Below the pieces are notes generated by a model. It was not told the DNA's origin. It made no database searches and was given only the letters and a program-made list of their open reading frames with translations. The position numbers were made by a program, and so were the translations under genes. This document shows, piece by piece, positions 10,608 to 20,934 of a DNA stretch of 64,000 nucleotides; position 1 is the first letter of the stretch; the number at the start of each line of letters is the position of its first letter. Origin of the DNA: Anastrepha obliqua (taxonomy: Eukaryota > Arthropoda > Insecta > Diptera > Tephritidae); NCBI RefSeq assembly GCF_027943255.1, contig NC_072893.1, forward strand, positions 38,090,001 through 38,154,000, read 5' to 3'.

Positions 10608-11224
10608 AAGGGCCCGCCATCTATCGTTACGGATTTGAACTAGGTATTATTTGAAGAATGGTAACACTTAGCTGTCATCTGATTTGACAGAAAATTAGTT
10701 TTATTCTTCCGCTGAACGGAAGTGGTTGTGTATACGCTCAAAGAACGCTGGGAAATATTGCGACATTACTTTGAAAATCATGATAATGTTGCAGAATGTG
10801 TAGGAAAATTACGTACGGCAATGGGAAGAAGAAAAGCACCGAATGAAGCGTATGTGCGTTACTTTGCGAAAAAAGTAAGAGAAACTGGGTTGCTTATTGA
10901 CAAACCAACGCGTGACCGACCAAAAACCGATTATTGGATTATTATCTTTGGGTGGCCGTCAAAGACCAGTGTTATGCCAACAAACCAGCAACAATTGATG
11001 CACTGCAGACCAACATTCGCGATGTCATAGCTGAAATACAGCCGCATACAATCGTTGGGAAATCGTTGTGTTGAAAAATTGGACCGATCGTATGGGATGG
11101 TGCATGGCTAGCCGAGGCAGCCCTATGAATGAAGTTGTGTTCCATCAGTTCCAGTTTGGAAAAATATTGAGTAGTTTCTTTTTTATAGCATTTTTAAATC
11201 CGTAAAGTTAAATGGCGGACCCTG
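10608..11224 (+). mobile_element. Internally deleted Tc1/mariner element, 617 bp
   Basis: Terminal inverted repeats are visible: the left end AAGGGCCCGCCATCTATCGT and the complement of the right end CAGGGTCCGCCATTTAACTT match with a few changes and share TTACGGATTT just inside. TA flanks both ends (10606-10607 and 11225-11226). Inside are the first part of a transposase (see 10722-11030) and its last part (DQCYANKPATIDALQTNIRD, then NWTDRMGWCMASRGSPMNE). The catalytic middle is gone, so the copy is non-autonomous. Confidence 0.8.
10722..11030 (+). CDS. Truncated Tc1/mariner-type transposase, DNA-binding part only
   Basis: A 102-codon frame. Residues 1 to about 68 match the N-terminus of Tc1/mariner-type transposases: MVVYTLKERWEILRHYFENH, then VAECVGKLRTAMGRR, KAPNEAYVRYFAKKV and ETGLLIDKPTRDRPKT, a helix-turn-helix region that binds the element ends. 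At about residue 69 an internal deletion joins it out of frame to the C-terminal coding region, so the last 34 residues are nonsense. All catalytic residues are missing. If made, it could only bind the ends, and could in principle act as a repressor. I see no promoter. Most likely it is an inert relic. Confidence 0.6.
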   Translation: MVVYTLKERWEILRHYFENHDNVAECVGKLRTAMGRRKAPNEAYVRYFAKKVRETGLLIDKPTRDRPKTDYWIIIFGWPSKTSVMPTNQQQLMHCRPTFAMS

Positions 11225-11226
11225 TA

Positions 11227-12458
11227 TAACGTTTTTTTTTTCTAATTTCTATTTCTTTTTACCAAGTTATAACATCAATGCGAGCATATACAGTCAACTC
11301 CAAGTGAAAGAGTTCGTCGTAATTGACAAGTTTTAACTATTTATTTATTAGCTTTTTATTTTGAATTATTATTTCATAAAAATAATAATAACCATATTCT
11401 AACTTTGTAAAAATTCGCCAAGTTTTAATCAATACTCCAAACTGTTTGCTTAGAATTTGTGAAAAAATTGCAATTACGCAATTTTACAGCTCATTAAGAT
11501 GCAGAAATGTGCAAGTTTCGCTTAGGTCGAAAATCACACTGCTTTTTGAAAATTTTTGAAGTGAAACTTCTTTAGCGGCGGTCTGATATTTGAGCGAGAA
11601 TGGAGAGTGAATTGGAAAAAATATAACGTTTAGAGATTTCGTTACGCGAGAGAGAAAAAAAGATACAAGGTAGAGAGAAGGAGAAAGAGAGCTATACATT
11701 TTCTATACCTAAGACATAGGCTTCGTTGTAAGACAGAGTATACAGATATAATATATAACATATCGTATCGTATGTGCGTATTACTCGTATAGATGTCAGA
11801 CGCTATATATTAGCAGTTGAAACAGCACGTGTGTATACTTGATGTATCTATATATCATTGTACTTTGTTGTGATTATTTACGTTATTTACATCTGTATTC
11901 TGTGATTATTTGATAATATCCTTGAACCGCTATAATGTAAGTATATTTAAATTATTAAAATATTATTATGAATAATATTTCTAAGCCTATATTGGGCTGA
12001 AAAAATAAAAATAGTTGATTTACGCCACGTGTTTCATCACAGGTAACTATAACGCATAACTTCCATCAGTACGTGAGAGAGGCATTACTTCTGTGCAATC
12101 AAGAAATATATCTATACATCGCTGTAATACATGTAAGTAATATATACCAATTGGTATATATATCGGAAAGCTGTTTAAATGTTCAAGTGAAATTTATAGC
12201 GTGAATGCACACTGACGCATGTAATTATGTGTGCATACGCGCTCGTCGTGCACGCGCCAACATACACACTTATGTGCGTCAGTGAGCATTTACATTTTAT
12301 ACCTGAACCTTAGCATTACATTATGACTGCCGAATCCACTTGAAATTATTATAACATTCAAAAATGCTATTTTCGAAAAAAATTCTCACCACATACAATA
12401 TATTATCAAAAAACAAGTATGCCTTACATGAATTTTTCTATTTCACAGATTTCACCAT
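11227..12458. other. No gene seen; possible splice acceptor at the right end
   Basis: AT-rich DNA with a short purine-rich tract (about 11640-11690). Just before the ATG at 12459 is TTTTTCTATTTCACAG, a good match to a 3' splice site (pyrimidine tract plus AG at 12446-12447). The next ORF could therefore be a downstream exon, but I cannot identify an upstream exon. Confidence 0.35.
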
Positions 12459-12719
12459 GCCAAAAAAAAATGACGACCGTTCACGAGGTACCGAGGGAGA
12501 AAAAATAAAAAAAGTAAAAAAAAAGTAGCCAAAACGGGAGCAGAGCGGATTCGCGCATACCGAGCGCGCATAAGGGCCCTCGAGAATGTAGCCGCGGCTG
12601 CATCTATAAGCAATGTTGCTGTCCTCAGTCAACGGAGTAGCCAGAGTGATCAGGAAGCAGGGAATACTCATCGAGAATTGGTTGTTCGAGTTGATGTTCA
12701 TCAACCAGATTTGCCATAG
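12459..12719 (+). pseudogene. Arg-rich motif ORF, first copy (frameshifted)
   Basis: From ATG 12459 the frame reads MPKKNDDRSRGTEGEKIKK and then a Lys run that hits a stop. One base of slippage in the nine-A run near 12521 puts it into a frame reading KTGAERIRAYRARIRALENV and on to a stop at 12717-12719. The basic segment AERIRAYRARIRA repeats in the next ORF (AERVRAYRERQKA). Such basic N-terminal segments occur in uncharacterised insect proteins and in some transposon ORFs. I cannot name the family. Whether the slip is a true frameshift or a sequencing error in a homopolymer is unknown. Confidence 0.45.
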
Positions 12720-12737
12720 CTTTCGGATACTCCGTCA

Positions 12738-13148
12738 ATGAGCGGTAATGCACAAGTTCTGCGTGGCACATCAATGTTGGGGAGACGTGGCAAAACTCCG
12801 AAAACATCAGCAGAACGTGTTCGTGCTTATAGAGAACGGCAAAAGGCTGCAAAAAATGCTGCCAACCGGCAACACGTTGATGACATTTCTGTACTTGGTG
12901 AACCATCTCAACAAGTAATCAACATGGTAACAGCCACCGCAAGTCAAGAATGCGCAGGGCGAAGTCGCACATATCGAAATTTTGTCGAACCAGTATGCAC
13001 TCCCGGATCTTCAATCAGTGTACAATTCGACAATGCGACATCTTCCTTGCCATCGACTCATCATAAGTTTCAATTCTACCACGTGTACGATGCTGCATAT
13101 GATTTTTTCCCATCGCAGTTTTATACATTTCCTCCATTTAGCTCTTAA
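12738..13148 (+). CDS. Uncharacterised 136-residue ORF with the same Arg-rich motif
   Basis: Open frame starting MSGNAQVLRGTSMLGRRGKT. Residues about 20-42 are a basic stretch, KTSAERVRAYRERQKAAKNA, predicted to be helical and probably nucleic-acid binding. Residues 48 onward are polar and Ser/Thr-rich, and the last 30 are aromatic (FFPSQFYTFPPFSS) before a stop at 13146-13148. It begins 18 bases after the stop of the related segment at 12459-12719, so the two may be tandem copies or one broken gene. No catalytic domain. The ending runs directly into a dispersed repeat (from 13153), which favours a transposon-derived origin over a host gene. Confidence 0.4.
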   Translation: MSGNAQVLRGTSMLGRRGKTPKTSAERVRAYRERQKAAKNAANRQHVDDISVLGEPSQQVINMVTATASQECAGRSRTYRNFVEPVCTPGSSISVQFDNATSSLPSTHHKFQFYHVYDAAYDFFPSQFYTFPPFSS

Positions 13149-13152
13149 TTTA

Positions 13153-13250
13153 ATTTTCTTTATATGAAAGAAAACACCTAACACCGCCACAAGAAAAAAA
13201 TGTCAAAAATCAACGCGATTTTTGAACCACTTGAAACTTTCACTTTCTAA
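13153..13250. repeat. Repeat R, right-end fragment
   Basis: Matches the right part of the repeats at 16336-16765 and 28388-28825: TATATGAAAGAAAA, CTTAACACCGC or similar, TCAAAAATCAACGC, and a gap before ACTT-AAAC. No coding capacity. Confidence 0.5.
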
Positions 13251-13254
13251 TACT

Positions 13255-13495
13255 AAACCTGCTCTGGGTGCCGGGTCATAACGCCATAGAAGGCAACTGC
13301 AAAGCAGATGAACTAGCGAGATTGGGTACCACATTACCGATCCAACCAGACAAAGCGAACATACCTATACCTCTAGCAACTTCTAAGATGCTTATAGATG
13401 AACACACTATCAGTGCTGCCAACATTATTACAATTACAAAAAACAAAATAGACCAAATAGGCAGGTTCATAGTCAAGTCAAGATGGTTCGACTAA
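13255..13495 (+). pseudogene. LINE RNase H domain relic
   Basis: Starts LLWVPGHNAIEGNCKADELA, the last conserved block of the RNase H domain in LINE ORF2, where the His and Asp help cut the RNA strand of RNA-DNA hybrids. It continues for about 60 codons as the linker. Everything upstream (DGSK and SDSQA blocks) is absent and the frame ends at 13493-13495, so it is a short dead piece. It directly follows a repeat R fragment. Confidence 0.7.
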
Positions 13496-14493
13496 TAAAA
13501 AGTAGTGGTTCGACAAGTGGTGTATCGGAAAATATTTTTGTGGAACATTTCAATCCCTTATCGACCCGGCAACCTTAAAATTTGTAAATTTCATAAAAAT
13601 AGGGGAAAAATAACCCAGTCGAGTAAGAAAGATTTGGTTAAAATGCTCTACATAAATGTGGGCGCTTAAGTTTTATTATAGACTATCAAAGATAATATTA
13701 ATGCTAAATGTAGAGTAGTAAAAGAAAGAACGTACCACCAACTGCGGTCTCATATACCAGAGTACAATTGCCTACTAAGAGAATATTCTGGTAGTTTTTC
13801 TATTCGCCTCCATACATACATACATACATAAATATATGACTATTAGGGTAAATCAAACTTTTTGCGCGAATGCCGGGCGATTGATGGTTGATAAATATCG
13901 AGCTGAGCAGAGAGCCTGCAGGTGTTGGATTGGCTACATAATCTATGTGCGTTAGCTGGCCGAGACGAATGTGGCTTAACTTCGAGCATTTGGTCGACGT
14001 TCTAAAATATTGCACTTGTCATATTATTCTGCCACTTCGTTTGGCTATCCTTTTAGCGCCAATCTGTTAAGCCAAATGTCGTCTATGTTATCCTTACACT
14101 TTTGGGTGGAAGAAAGATAGGTTAACATGGGGTAATAACACTCGTTATTCTTCACTATTTTCAGAAAAAAGAAAGAATTAAGCACAGATAAAAAAAGCCG
14201 ACCAAAATCCACACCGAACAGTCGCTGCATGAGCTGCACCATGACGATGTGTCTGGATTTTTATTGATATAGCCGCCAAGATGAAATGAAAATGCTCACT
14301 TTTCCCTTGAAAATATCCTTTCAATATTATCTAACCTTGTTCGAGCAACCATCGCTTCCAGTACAGGAGTTACTATTTTTTCTTCTCTTTATCACGTAGA
14401 AAAGAAATAATAATATTAATAAACAAGGTTACCAGTAAAGTCATCCTAGCTACTCAAGGACATTATTATTTATATAATTTCTGATTAATTTCG
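13496..14493. other. No gene seen; CATA microsatellite
   Basis: Unassigned DNA with a short CATA tract at about 13811-13829. Part of 13500-13780 could be decayed LINE 3' sequence continuing from the RNase H relic, but I cannot align it. Frames are short and unremarkable. Confidence 0.4.
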
Positions 14494-14497
14494 TTAA

Positions 14498-15212
14498 GGG
14501 GGAGCGCCACTGTGAAAATTGGAAAAAATCGATTTTTTTTGCATAAATTGCTAGTATAACTACTCAAGAAAATGTGGTAAAAATTTTAAAGCGAAATTCG
14601 CTTTATTCCCGATTCTATGTGCACTTAAGTGAGCGCCCGTCGGTTCGGCTCCGTAGCGCTTACGATACGATGCTTTATTTCAAACGCGTTTTTCTCGAAA
14701 CGACTTTTTTTGATACGGTGGCAACGATTTCTCAAAAACTAATGAACCGATTTAAACTTTCTTTTTTTCAAAATTTTTGTTATCGCATTGGCTATCGTTG
14801 TACGTAGTCGATTTTCAAAATTTTGAAAATAACTATTTTTTTGGGCCTGTTGAAAATCAAAAAAATGGTGAAAAACATACATCGAAATTCAAATCACCAC
14901 CATTTTGGCAAAAAAAAAAAACCACTATTGTGTAGATTAATAAAATTTTTGTTTTTTCGGTTTTTTGATTTCAGATTATTATTCATTGCTGTATCGCTGC
15001 CAGCAGATGACGTCATTTTTTTTTTAACTCGTTACGTTTATTTACATAAATTTGTCAATTTTCAATATTTTTTAATAAAAATTTACATCAACATAGTTTC
15101 ATACATATATAATAAATTGCCTTCTGTCCGATCCTCGAATAATCATTTCTACTTACAGAAAAAAGTTCCCAAAAATCGACTATTTTTTGACCCCTCACAG
15201 TGGGAATCCCCC
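14498..15212. mobile_element. TTAA-flanked non-autonomous element, family a (715 bp)
   Basis: Flanked by TTAA at 14494-14497 and 15213-15216. The left end GGGGGAGCGCCACTGTGA and the complement of the right end GGGGGATTCCCACTGTGA are inverted repeats. TTAA duplication is the mark of piggyBac-type transposition. There is no transposase. Internal modules: AAAAAATCGATTTTTTTT near the left end, AAACGCGTTTTTCTCGAAAC (about 14677) followed by ACTAATGAACCGATT, and TTTTTTGATTTCAGAT (about 14961). The same modules in the same order occur in 24065-24792. The 139-codon frame across it is AT-driven and not a gene. Confidence 0.75.
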
Positions 15213-15216
15213 TTAA

Positions 15217-16335
15217 GATTCAAAGAATGTGAGTATTATTAAAAAAATATATTTTTTTTGGCTTGTATGTAGATGTATTTTTCAAAATAACTTCAACGTT
15301 CTGATTTTTTTTCTGTTTTTTTCTTAAAACGCATGCCAATAAAATTGGAATCAAGCCCTGCTTTAAAAATGCCTGCTTTATAAAATTTTGTATAAATTTT
15401 GATTTTTCACCTTCCTATTAAGCCTGTTCAATGCTGACTGAACAAAAGTTTCAAAAAATATGAAAGAGCTAAAAAATTATGTACATTTAAAATAAAATGA
15501 ATCAAAGATTGTAGGTAAATAAAAAATATGAAGAGCTTACGAGTCACCTGCATAAAATCCTCCGTCTTATTACAATTCTACATTGCACGCCTTTTTAATT
15601 TTCTTTTGGGGTTAGGCCTTTAAGTAGCTTAGCATTTTCAGCCCATTTTTTAGCGAATTACCTCAGGGATATGTTGAAGAGTTCAATGCTGCAATCGCGT
15701 AACATCAGCGCCCAACACGAAACCCACTGAGAATTTTCGATAACAAATAAACACTAAAAAATGGCCCACGCAGGGAAGTTCTCTCACTATTGGCATGTGG
15801 CATACAACGCTTAATTGCATTCAATAAATTTTATATGGCTTACTACTGTAATACCTAGACAAATGTTTACGCCTGCAAGCCAAAAGCAGACGCATGAAAT
15901 CTGGACAGCAATCCAACCACACAAATAAAAAATTACTAGTTAATAAAAGCAGGAGAATCACAAAAGCAAACAACAAAAGAATTCTGTAAACATTAGAAAT
16001 AAAATAGGCAAAACAAAACAATTAAACACCACAACCATTGAATCCAAGAAAAGTAATAACCAACAACAAAATAGCAAATGAATAGAGGAAAACAACAGAA
16101 TACTACTACAAAAAGGAAGAGGAAGACATAATTTGTGCACGATAGATGCACTGCGTGGCGTAGACTTCCACACACACATACACAGATGCACACAAATATT
16201 CCACTCGGCAAAAGGCAACGGAATCAGCAAAGCGTGTTTGAAGCAGGAAGGCCGACGAGGTGGCGTCGGTGTGCCTTTAGTCATGTTGACCAGTGAGGGG
16301 CTGCGACTACACATGTAAATGTATGTATGTAGGTA
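15217..16335. other. No gene seen
   Basis: AT-rich to 15560, then more mixed DNA. Frames on the minus strand between 15821 and 16350 are Leu/Phe/Cys-rich with no motif and appear to be chance readings of A-rich plus-strand sequence. Confidence 0.45.
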
Positions 16336-16765
16336 CACCTGTGTTCGCAATAATGACAGGGCGACGTGCGGTATTGCAATGTTTTGACTATTTAATTATG
16401 TTTAATACAATTTTTTTTCTTACTTAAAATTTATAGTTGGGGACTTTGCACAAATTTAAAAATAATTGACCAAATTTTCACTAAAATCTCAAACTCGTTA
16501 GTCAGAGTTTTTAGTTTTAATGCCCACTGAATTTTGTTATAATAAAGTGTATGTTCAAAGTGACTAAAAAATCGCGTAGATTTGTGCAATTTTTTTTTCA
16601 CTGGCGCTCTTATGCATATTCCACATATGAAAAAAAGTTTGAGTATTTGTTATATGAAAGAAAATAGGAAATGCTTAACACCGCTAACAACTACTAATGC
16701 TAACCATTATCAAAAATCAACGCTGGTTTTGAGCTACTTCAAGGTGTTATATACAGTTAGAAGAC
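16336..16765. repeat. Repeat R, long copy
   Basis: Aligns with 28388-28825. Both begin TACACCTGTGTTC(G/A)CAATAAT, share a T-rich first half, the block TTTTATGCAT or CTTATGCAT, TATATGRAAGAA, and end in a gap-rich GAGC(T/C)ACTT block. The left end looks like a Tc1-type terminus. In the 28388 copy the right end (GGCACTTTATTAT) is roughly its inverted partner. No transposase remains. It ends where the LINE at 16775 begins. Confidence 0.5.
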
Positions 16766-16774
16766 CGTAAAAAG

Positions 16775-18796
16775 CGAATTTTCCAGTCCTATCCTTAACT
16801 GCAAGACACATAAATTTGACAATAATTACACGAACTGGAACTTCTTTCGTGAAATTATGGAGCAAAGCCTTAACAATAAAGTCCCCCTAAAGAGCGAAAA
16901 AGAAATAGACTCCGCAATCGCATACTTCAGTGACAGTATAGTGTATGCAACAACAACTTCCACACCTATAGTCAAGATAAGTATATAGAAACAAACACAA
17001 ATTACCTCATAAAATCGTGGAAAAAATCAGAGAAAAACGACAACTAAGGCAACAATGGCAATAAACACGTTCACCAGATATTAAAAAAAATGCTGAATAT
17101 AGCACCAAAAGAAATTAAAGATATATTAAAGGTGGACAAGTACGAAAAATTGGAAAAATATATCGCATCACTGGGAGCTACTAGAGCTACAAACTATACA
17201 CTATGGAAGACCTGCAAAAAAATCGACAACGCAGTTATGCACCAACCCCTTCTAAGGACAAGGACAAATTCTTGGGCGAAAACACCTAAAGAAAAAGCAA
17301 AAATACCCGCTGATCATTTTAAAACAACATTTACAAATCAACATAATAACCAAGGCATTGACAATTCTGAATTTCATGCTCACCTCACAAATAACATAAA
17401 TATACCAATCAAGAAAATAACTTCGAAAGAAATACAAATAGCAATTCAGACAAAAATTGACGTAAATAAATCCCCAGGATATGACCGAATCACAGGAAGG
17501 ATTATAAAGGAGTTATCTGACAAAGCAACACTCTACTTAAGAAATATATTTAACTCAGCGTTACGAATGAAGTATTTTCCACTGCCTTGAAAGGTTGCTG
17601 AAATCATCGCAATAGCCAAACCTAATAAAGACGCCTCTGAAGCTTCTTCATACAGATCAATTAGTTTATTACCGTCATTATCCAAACTTTTTTAGAAGCT
17701 TATACTTGAACGCCTTGACCCCATACTACAGGCGCGAAACTTATTCCCTTCACACCAATTCGGATTTCGTAGAAAACATTCAACAATAGAACAGATACGC
17801 AGAGTAACAAATAAAATATTGTCAGAAATTGATGAAAGAAATACATGCGTTGCTGTGTTTCTTGACGTAGCGAAAGCTTTCGTCAGCGTGTGGCACAAGG
17901 GTTTAATATTTAAACTTAAACAGTATCTTCCACTCGACTACTATTTGTTAATGAAAAGCTATTTAGCAAACAGATACTTTTATGTGAAATATAGAGACGA
18001 ATACTCTAACCTTCAACTCATGAATGCCGGTGTACCTCAGGGCACTGTACTAGGGCCTGTACTGTATGTGCTGTACACAGCTGATATTCCCTTGGCTGCA
18101 AGTATCGACATGATAGCAACTTTTGCAGATGACAACGTCCTATTGGCAACTCATAAAACCTTAGAAGCAGCAACAGCAGCAAGTTACAACAGATTTTGAA
18201 CAAAACACTGAAATGGTTTAATGCTTGCGGTATAAAAATCAACAGTGGCAAAACAATTCATGTAGTTTATTCTAACAAGAAAGTAGGGCACAAGAATCTG
18301 GCAACAAACCATTCACAAATCCCGAAAGACACCAAAGCAAGATACCTTGGATGAATATTGATTCCAAACTTTTCTGGAAAGAACATATTACGTTGAAAAG
18401 AAATAAGGTAAAAACAGATTCCGACAACTATACTGGCTACTTGGCAGGCGCTCGAAACTGGCATTCTTGAATGAAAACCCTATATACAAAACTGTGATTG
18501 TGCCAATCTGGGCATACGCCATAGAAATCTGGGGAACTGCAAGTAAAATTAACATTAACATTTTTCAACGACTACAATAAAAAATATTCAGAACTATAAC
18601 CAATGCACCTTGGTACGTCCCAAACGAAGATATTCATCGCGACCTCAACATTGATACAGTAGCAGAAATCATCCGTAAACGCAGCACAAATCATATTGCC
18701 CGTTTAATGAACCATACAAATGCGCCAACTCCCATCAGCAGAAAGGGTAAACTCCAGGAAGCTCAAGCAACCAACCCCAACTCAGCTGATAACTAA
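16775..18796 (+). pseudogene. Second Jockey-like LINE ORF2 relic, FADD intact
   Basis: Starts in the linker after the endonuclease (YTNWNFFREIMEQSLNNK), then the reverse transcriptase: KSPGYDRITGRIIKELSDKA, YRSISLLPSLSKLF, HQFGFRRKHSTIEQ, FLDVAKAFVSVWHKGL, GVPQGTVLGPVLYVLYTAD and ATFADDNVLLA with both catalytic Asp. The thumb follows (RQLYWLLGRRSKL, PIWAYAIEIWGTASK) and the end LQEAQATNPNSADN at about 18796. Inactivated by stops near 16990, 17588 and 17693, a frameshift near 18199, and more later. The endonuclease is missing. Same general family as 5709-7224 but clearly a different lineage. Confidence 0.9.
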
Positions 18797-19554
18797 AATA
18801 ATTTAAAGCTATGTACATACACTTGTAAACTCACACAAAAACTTAACCAAAATGTAATATTGATAATGCTTAATGTTATGAAATCCAAGCTGTAGAAAGA
18901 ATTACTTAGTGCCATACGACAGGTGTAATTAATAAAGGAGGCAAAAACAAAAAAAAAAACAAATTCTTTTTAAAAAATATATATTTATCGGTGAGAAGAA
19001 ATCTTCGATTACTAAAGAATATATTTAAGAAGCTCCTGTAAAAATTTGAGACTAATCGGTTAAGCCGTTTTCGAGCAGTGTTGGTCAACGACTTTGAAAA
19101 CCCCATTTTCAGAAAAACGCGTTTAAAATTTGAAAATAACCTTACTTAGGATAGGAAACGCCTTTTCAAATTTGCGTGTAACTTTGAAATTGGCACCAAA
19201 CAAGAATGGACTTTACATCTTCATACCCAGCATTTTTCTAAAGACTTTGGTTCAAAAGTTTGAAATTTCGATAATTGTTGAATTTTGGCGATTTTTTTTT
19301 AATTTTCCACAATTTTTTTGAAGGTTTTTAAATTTTATGCAACGTTGAATTATACTTTGAAATTTATACTTTTATGAAACTTTGAATTACATAACTTATG
19401 ATGTAGTATAAATAATAATTTTGTATAAAAATTAAAAAAATAAATAAATAAATAGTCACAACTTTGTACTACGTCCCGCTGCTATTATTGTGAACACAGA
19501 TGTATGAGTGCTTCCATTGAAAAATCATGTTACCAAAAATTTTAATCATATCGT
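18797..19554. other. No gene; contains one shared TTAA-element module
   Basis: AT-rich. The minus-strand reading of about 19021-19140 (TTTTAAACGCGTTTTTCTGA, then GACCAACACTGCTCGAAAAC, then CTTAACCGATTAG) is the same kind of module as in the TTAA elements at 14498 and 24065. I find no TTAA ends with G runs here, so this is probably a degraded internal piece. Confidence 0.4.
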
Positions 19555-19905
19555 TTCGGTGAGCAATTTGCCTCTCGTCTCGGACCAGTGGATTGGCCAC
19601 CAAGATCGTGTAATATCACACCTTTGGACTTCTAGTGGACACCTTAGGATAAACCAGCTTCGATTGAGACATTGGAAGCCAAAACTAATAAAGTTATTCA
19701 CGAGATACCGACCGAAGTCCTCCAGCGAGTCATTCAAAATTGGTGTTTACCGATGGGCGAATTACAACGCAGTTGCGGCTGATATTTGAAAGGGACTATC
19801 TTTAAAACATAAATGTCATGAATGGAGTGACACAAAAATAATGAAAAAAAAGATTGACCAATCAATTTTAATTTTCGTTGGTTTATTTCAATTTAACATC
19901 CTTTA
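19555..19905 (+). pseudogene. Tc1/mariner-type transposase C-terminal relic with right terminus
   Basis: Encodes FGEQFASRLGPVDWPPRSCN, then ITPLDF, then a broken stretch, ASIETLEAKTNKVIHEIP, TEVLQRVIQNWCLPMGELQR: the end of a transposase of the type whose third catalytic Asp is in LTPLD. The 3' flank ends CATCCTTTA followed by TA. The complement TAAAGGATGTTAAATTG matches the left end of the related copy at 34899 (CAAAGGGTGATCAGATTG), so this is the true right terminus. Several stops make it inactive. Confidence 0.7.
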
Positions 19906-19994
19906 TATAATTACAGATGCATTAATACTTCAGCCTCAATCCTTTGGATCAGTCCAATATCGGCCTACGTTCCAAAGAAGAGTGCGGTCATTAT

Positions 19995-20830
19995 GTAAGA
20001 TAGGTTAGGTTGGGTTGACCTGGCTGGCTGAAAGCCATCACATGTCTATGTGTCCTTAGTGGTACCAGATGGAGCTTAACCTTTACGATTCCTTGTAGTA
20101 GCCTTCTTGTAAGAAGCGTGCATCCTTTGCGAATCTAAGTAAGCTCTGAAGCTCTAACCCTGAGAGACATTTCACTGGGGTTCTAGCTAATGCAGGGTAA
20201 GAACATAGAAGGGGTTCAAGAGCTTCCCTCACTTCTAGTTCAGTGCAAAATCTGCAGCTATCATTGTTTGCGATTCCTATTTTGTATGCGTGCGCCGCTA
20301 ACAAATTGTGGCCTGCAAGTATACCTACGATAGTTCTGCTTGCCTTTCTAGACAGAGCTAGTACGAATCTGGCGTATGTATCTGCACTCTGCGTACACAT
20401 GATTTTCGTGGTTTTACAAGTGGCTAGATTATTCCACCTCCTGTCTATCCGTATTTTCATGTCCGCAGTGATGCCATTGTTTACCGTATATGAAGGTTTC
20501 AGTAGTTATGTTGGAGTTACTCGATGTCCTTGCTAGTGCTATTTCTGCAGACTTTTCTACCGCAAAGACTTCTGCTTTGAAAAATACTTCAATGATCAGG
20601 GAGCTTAATTGGCCGTCTGATGTTTAGCTCTGCGCAATAAATCCCTGCACCTACTCCGTCCATCATTTTCAAGCCATCAATAAATATATTAAGCGTATTG
20701 GGACTAGGTTTCATACCTCTTTTCCACCCCTCGCCTCCTATTGTTGTTCGGAATCCCTTCACCCAATTGTATTTCGGAGTCATATAGTCCGTATTAGTCC
20801 GATAACTCATACCTATTGAGTTATGTCCGA
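19995..20830 (-). pseudogene. LINE RNase H and C-terminal relic with CCTAAC-type tail
   Basis: Minus strand, from high to low coordinate: an RNase H start (IFIDGLKMMDGVGAGIYCAE, LNIRRPIKLPD, about 20800-20590), a gap, then RRWNNLATCKTTKIM, the ILAGHNLLAAHAYKIG block and DSCRFCTELEVREALEPLLC, which is the Cys/His tail (frame 20083-20460). The RNase H core (SDSQA and GHxxIxGNExAD blocks) is largely missing. The 3' end reads AGGTCAACCCAACCTAACCT, a tail close to the CCTAA unit. Frameshifts between pieces show it is dead. Confidence 0.75.
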
Positions 20831-20934
20831 ATATTTTACAGGTAAATTTACCCGTTGCGTTAAGTCTTGCGGCGGATCTAGCTATGCCGTAGATTAGATC
20901 TAGATATGTCGTAAATTATCGATTAAACAATTTA

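Noticed and set aside
14823..15242. A 139-codon open frame
   Set aside because: It lies wholly within a TTAA element and is rich in Phe, Lys and Leu from A/T runs; no conserved motif.
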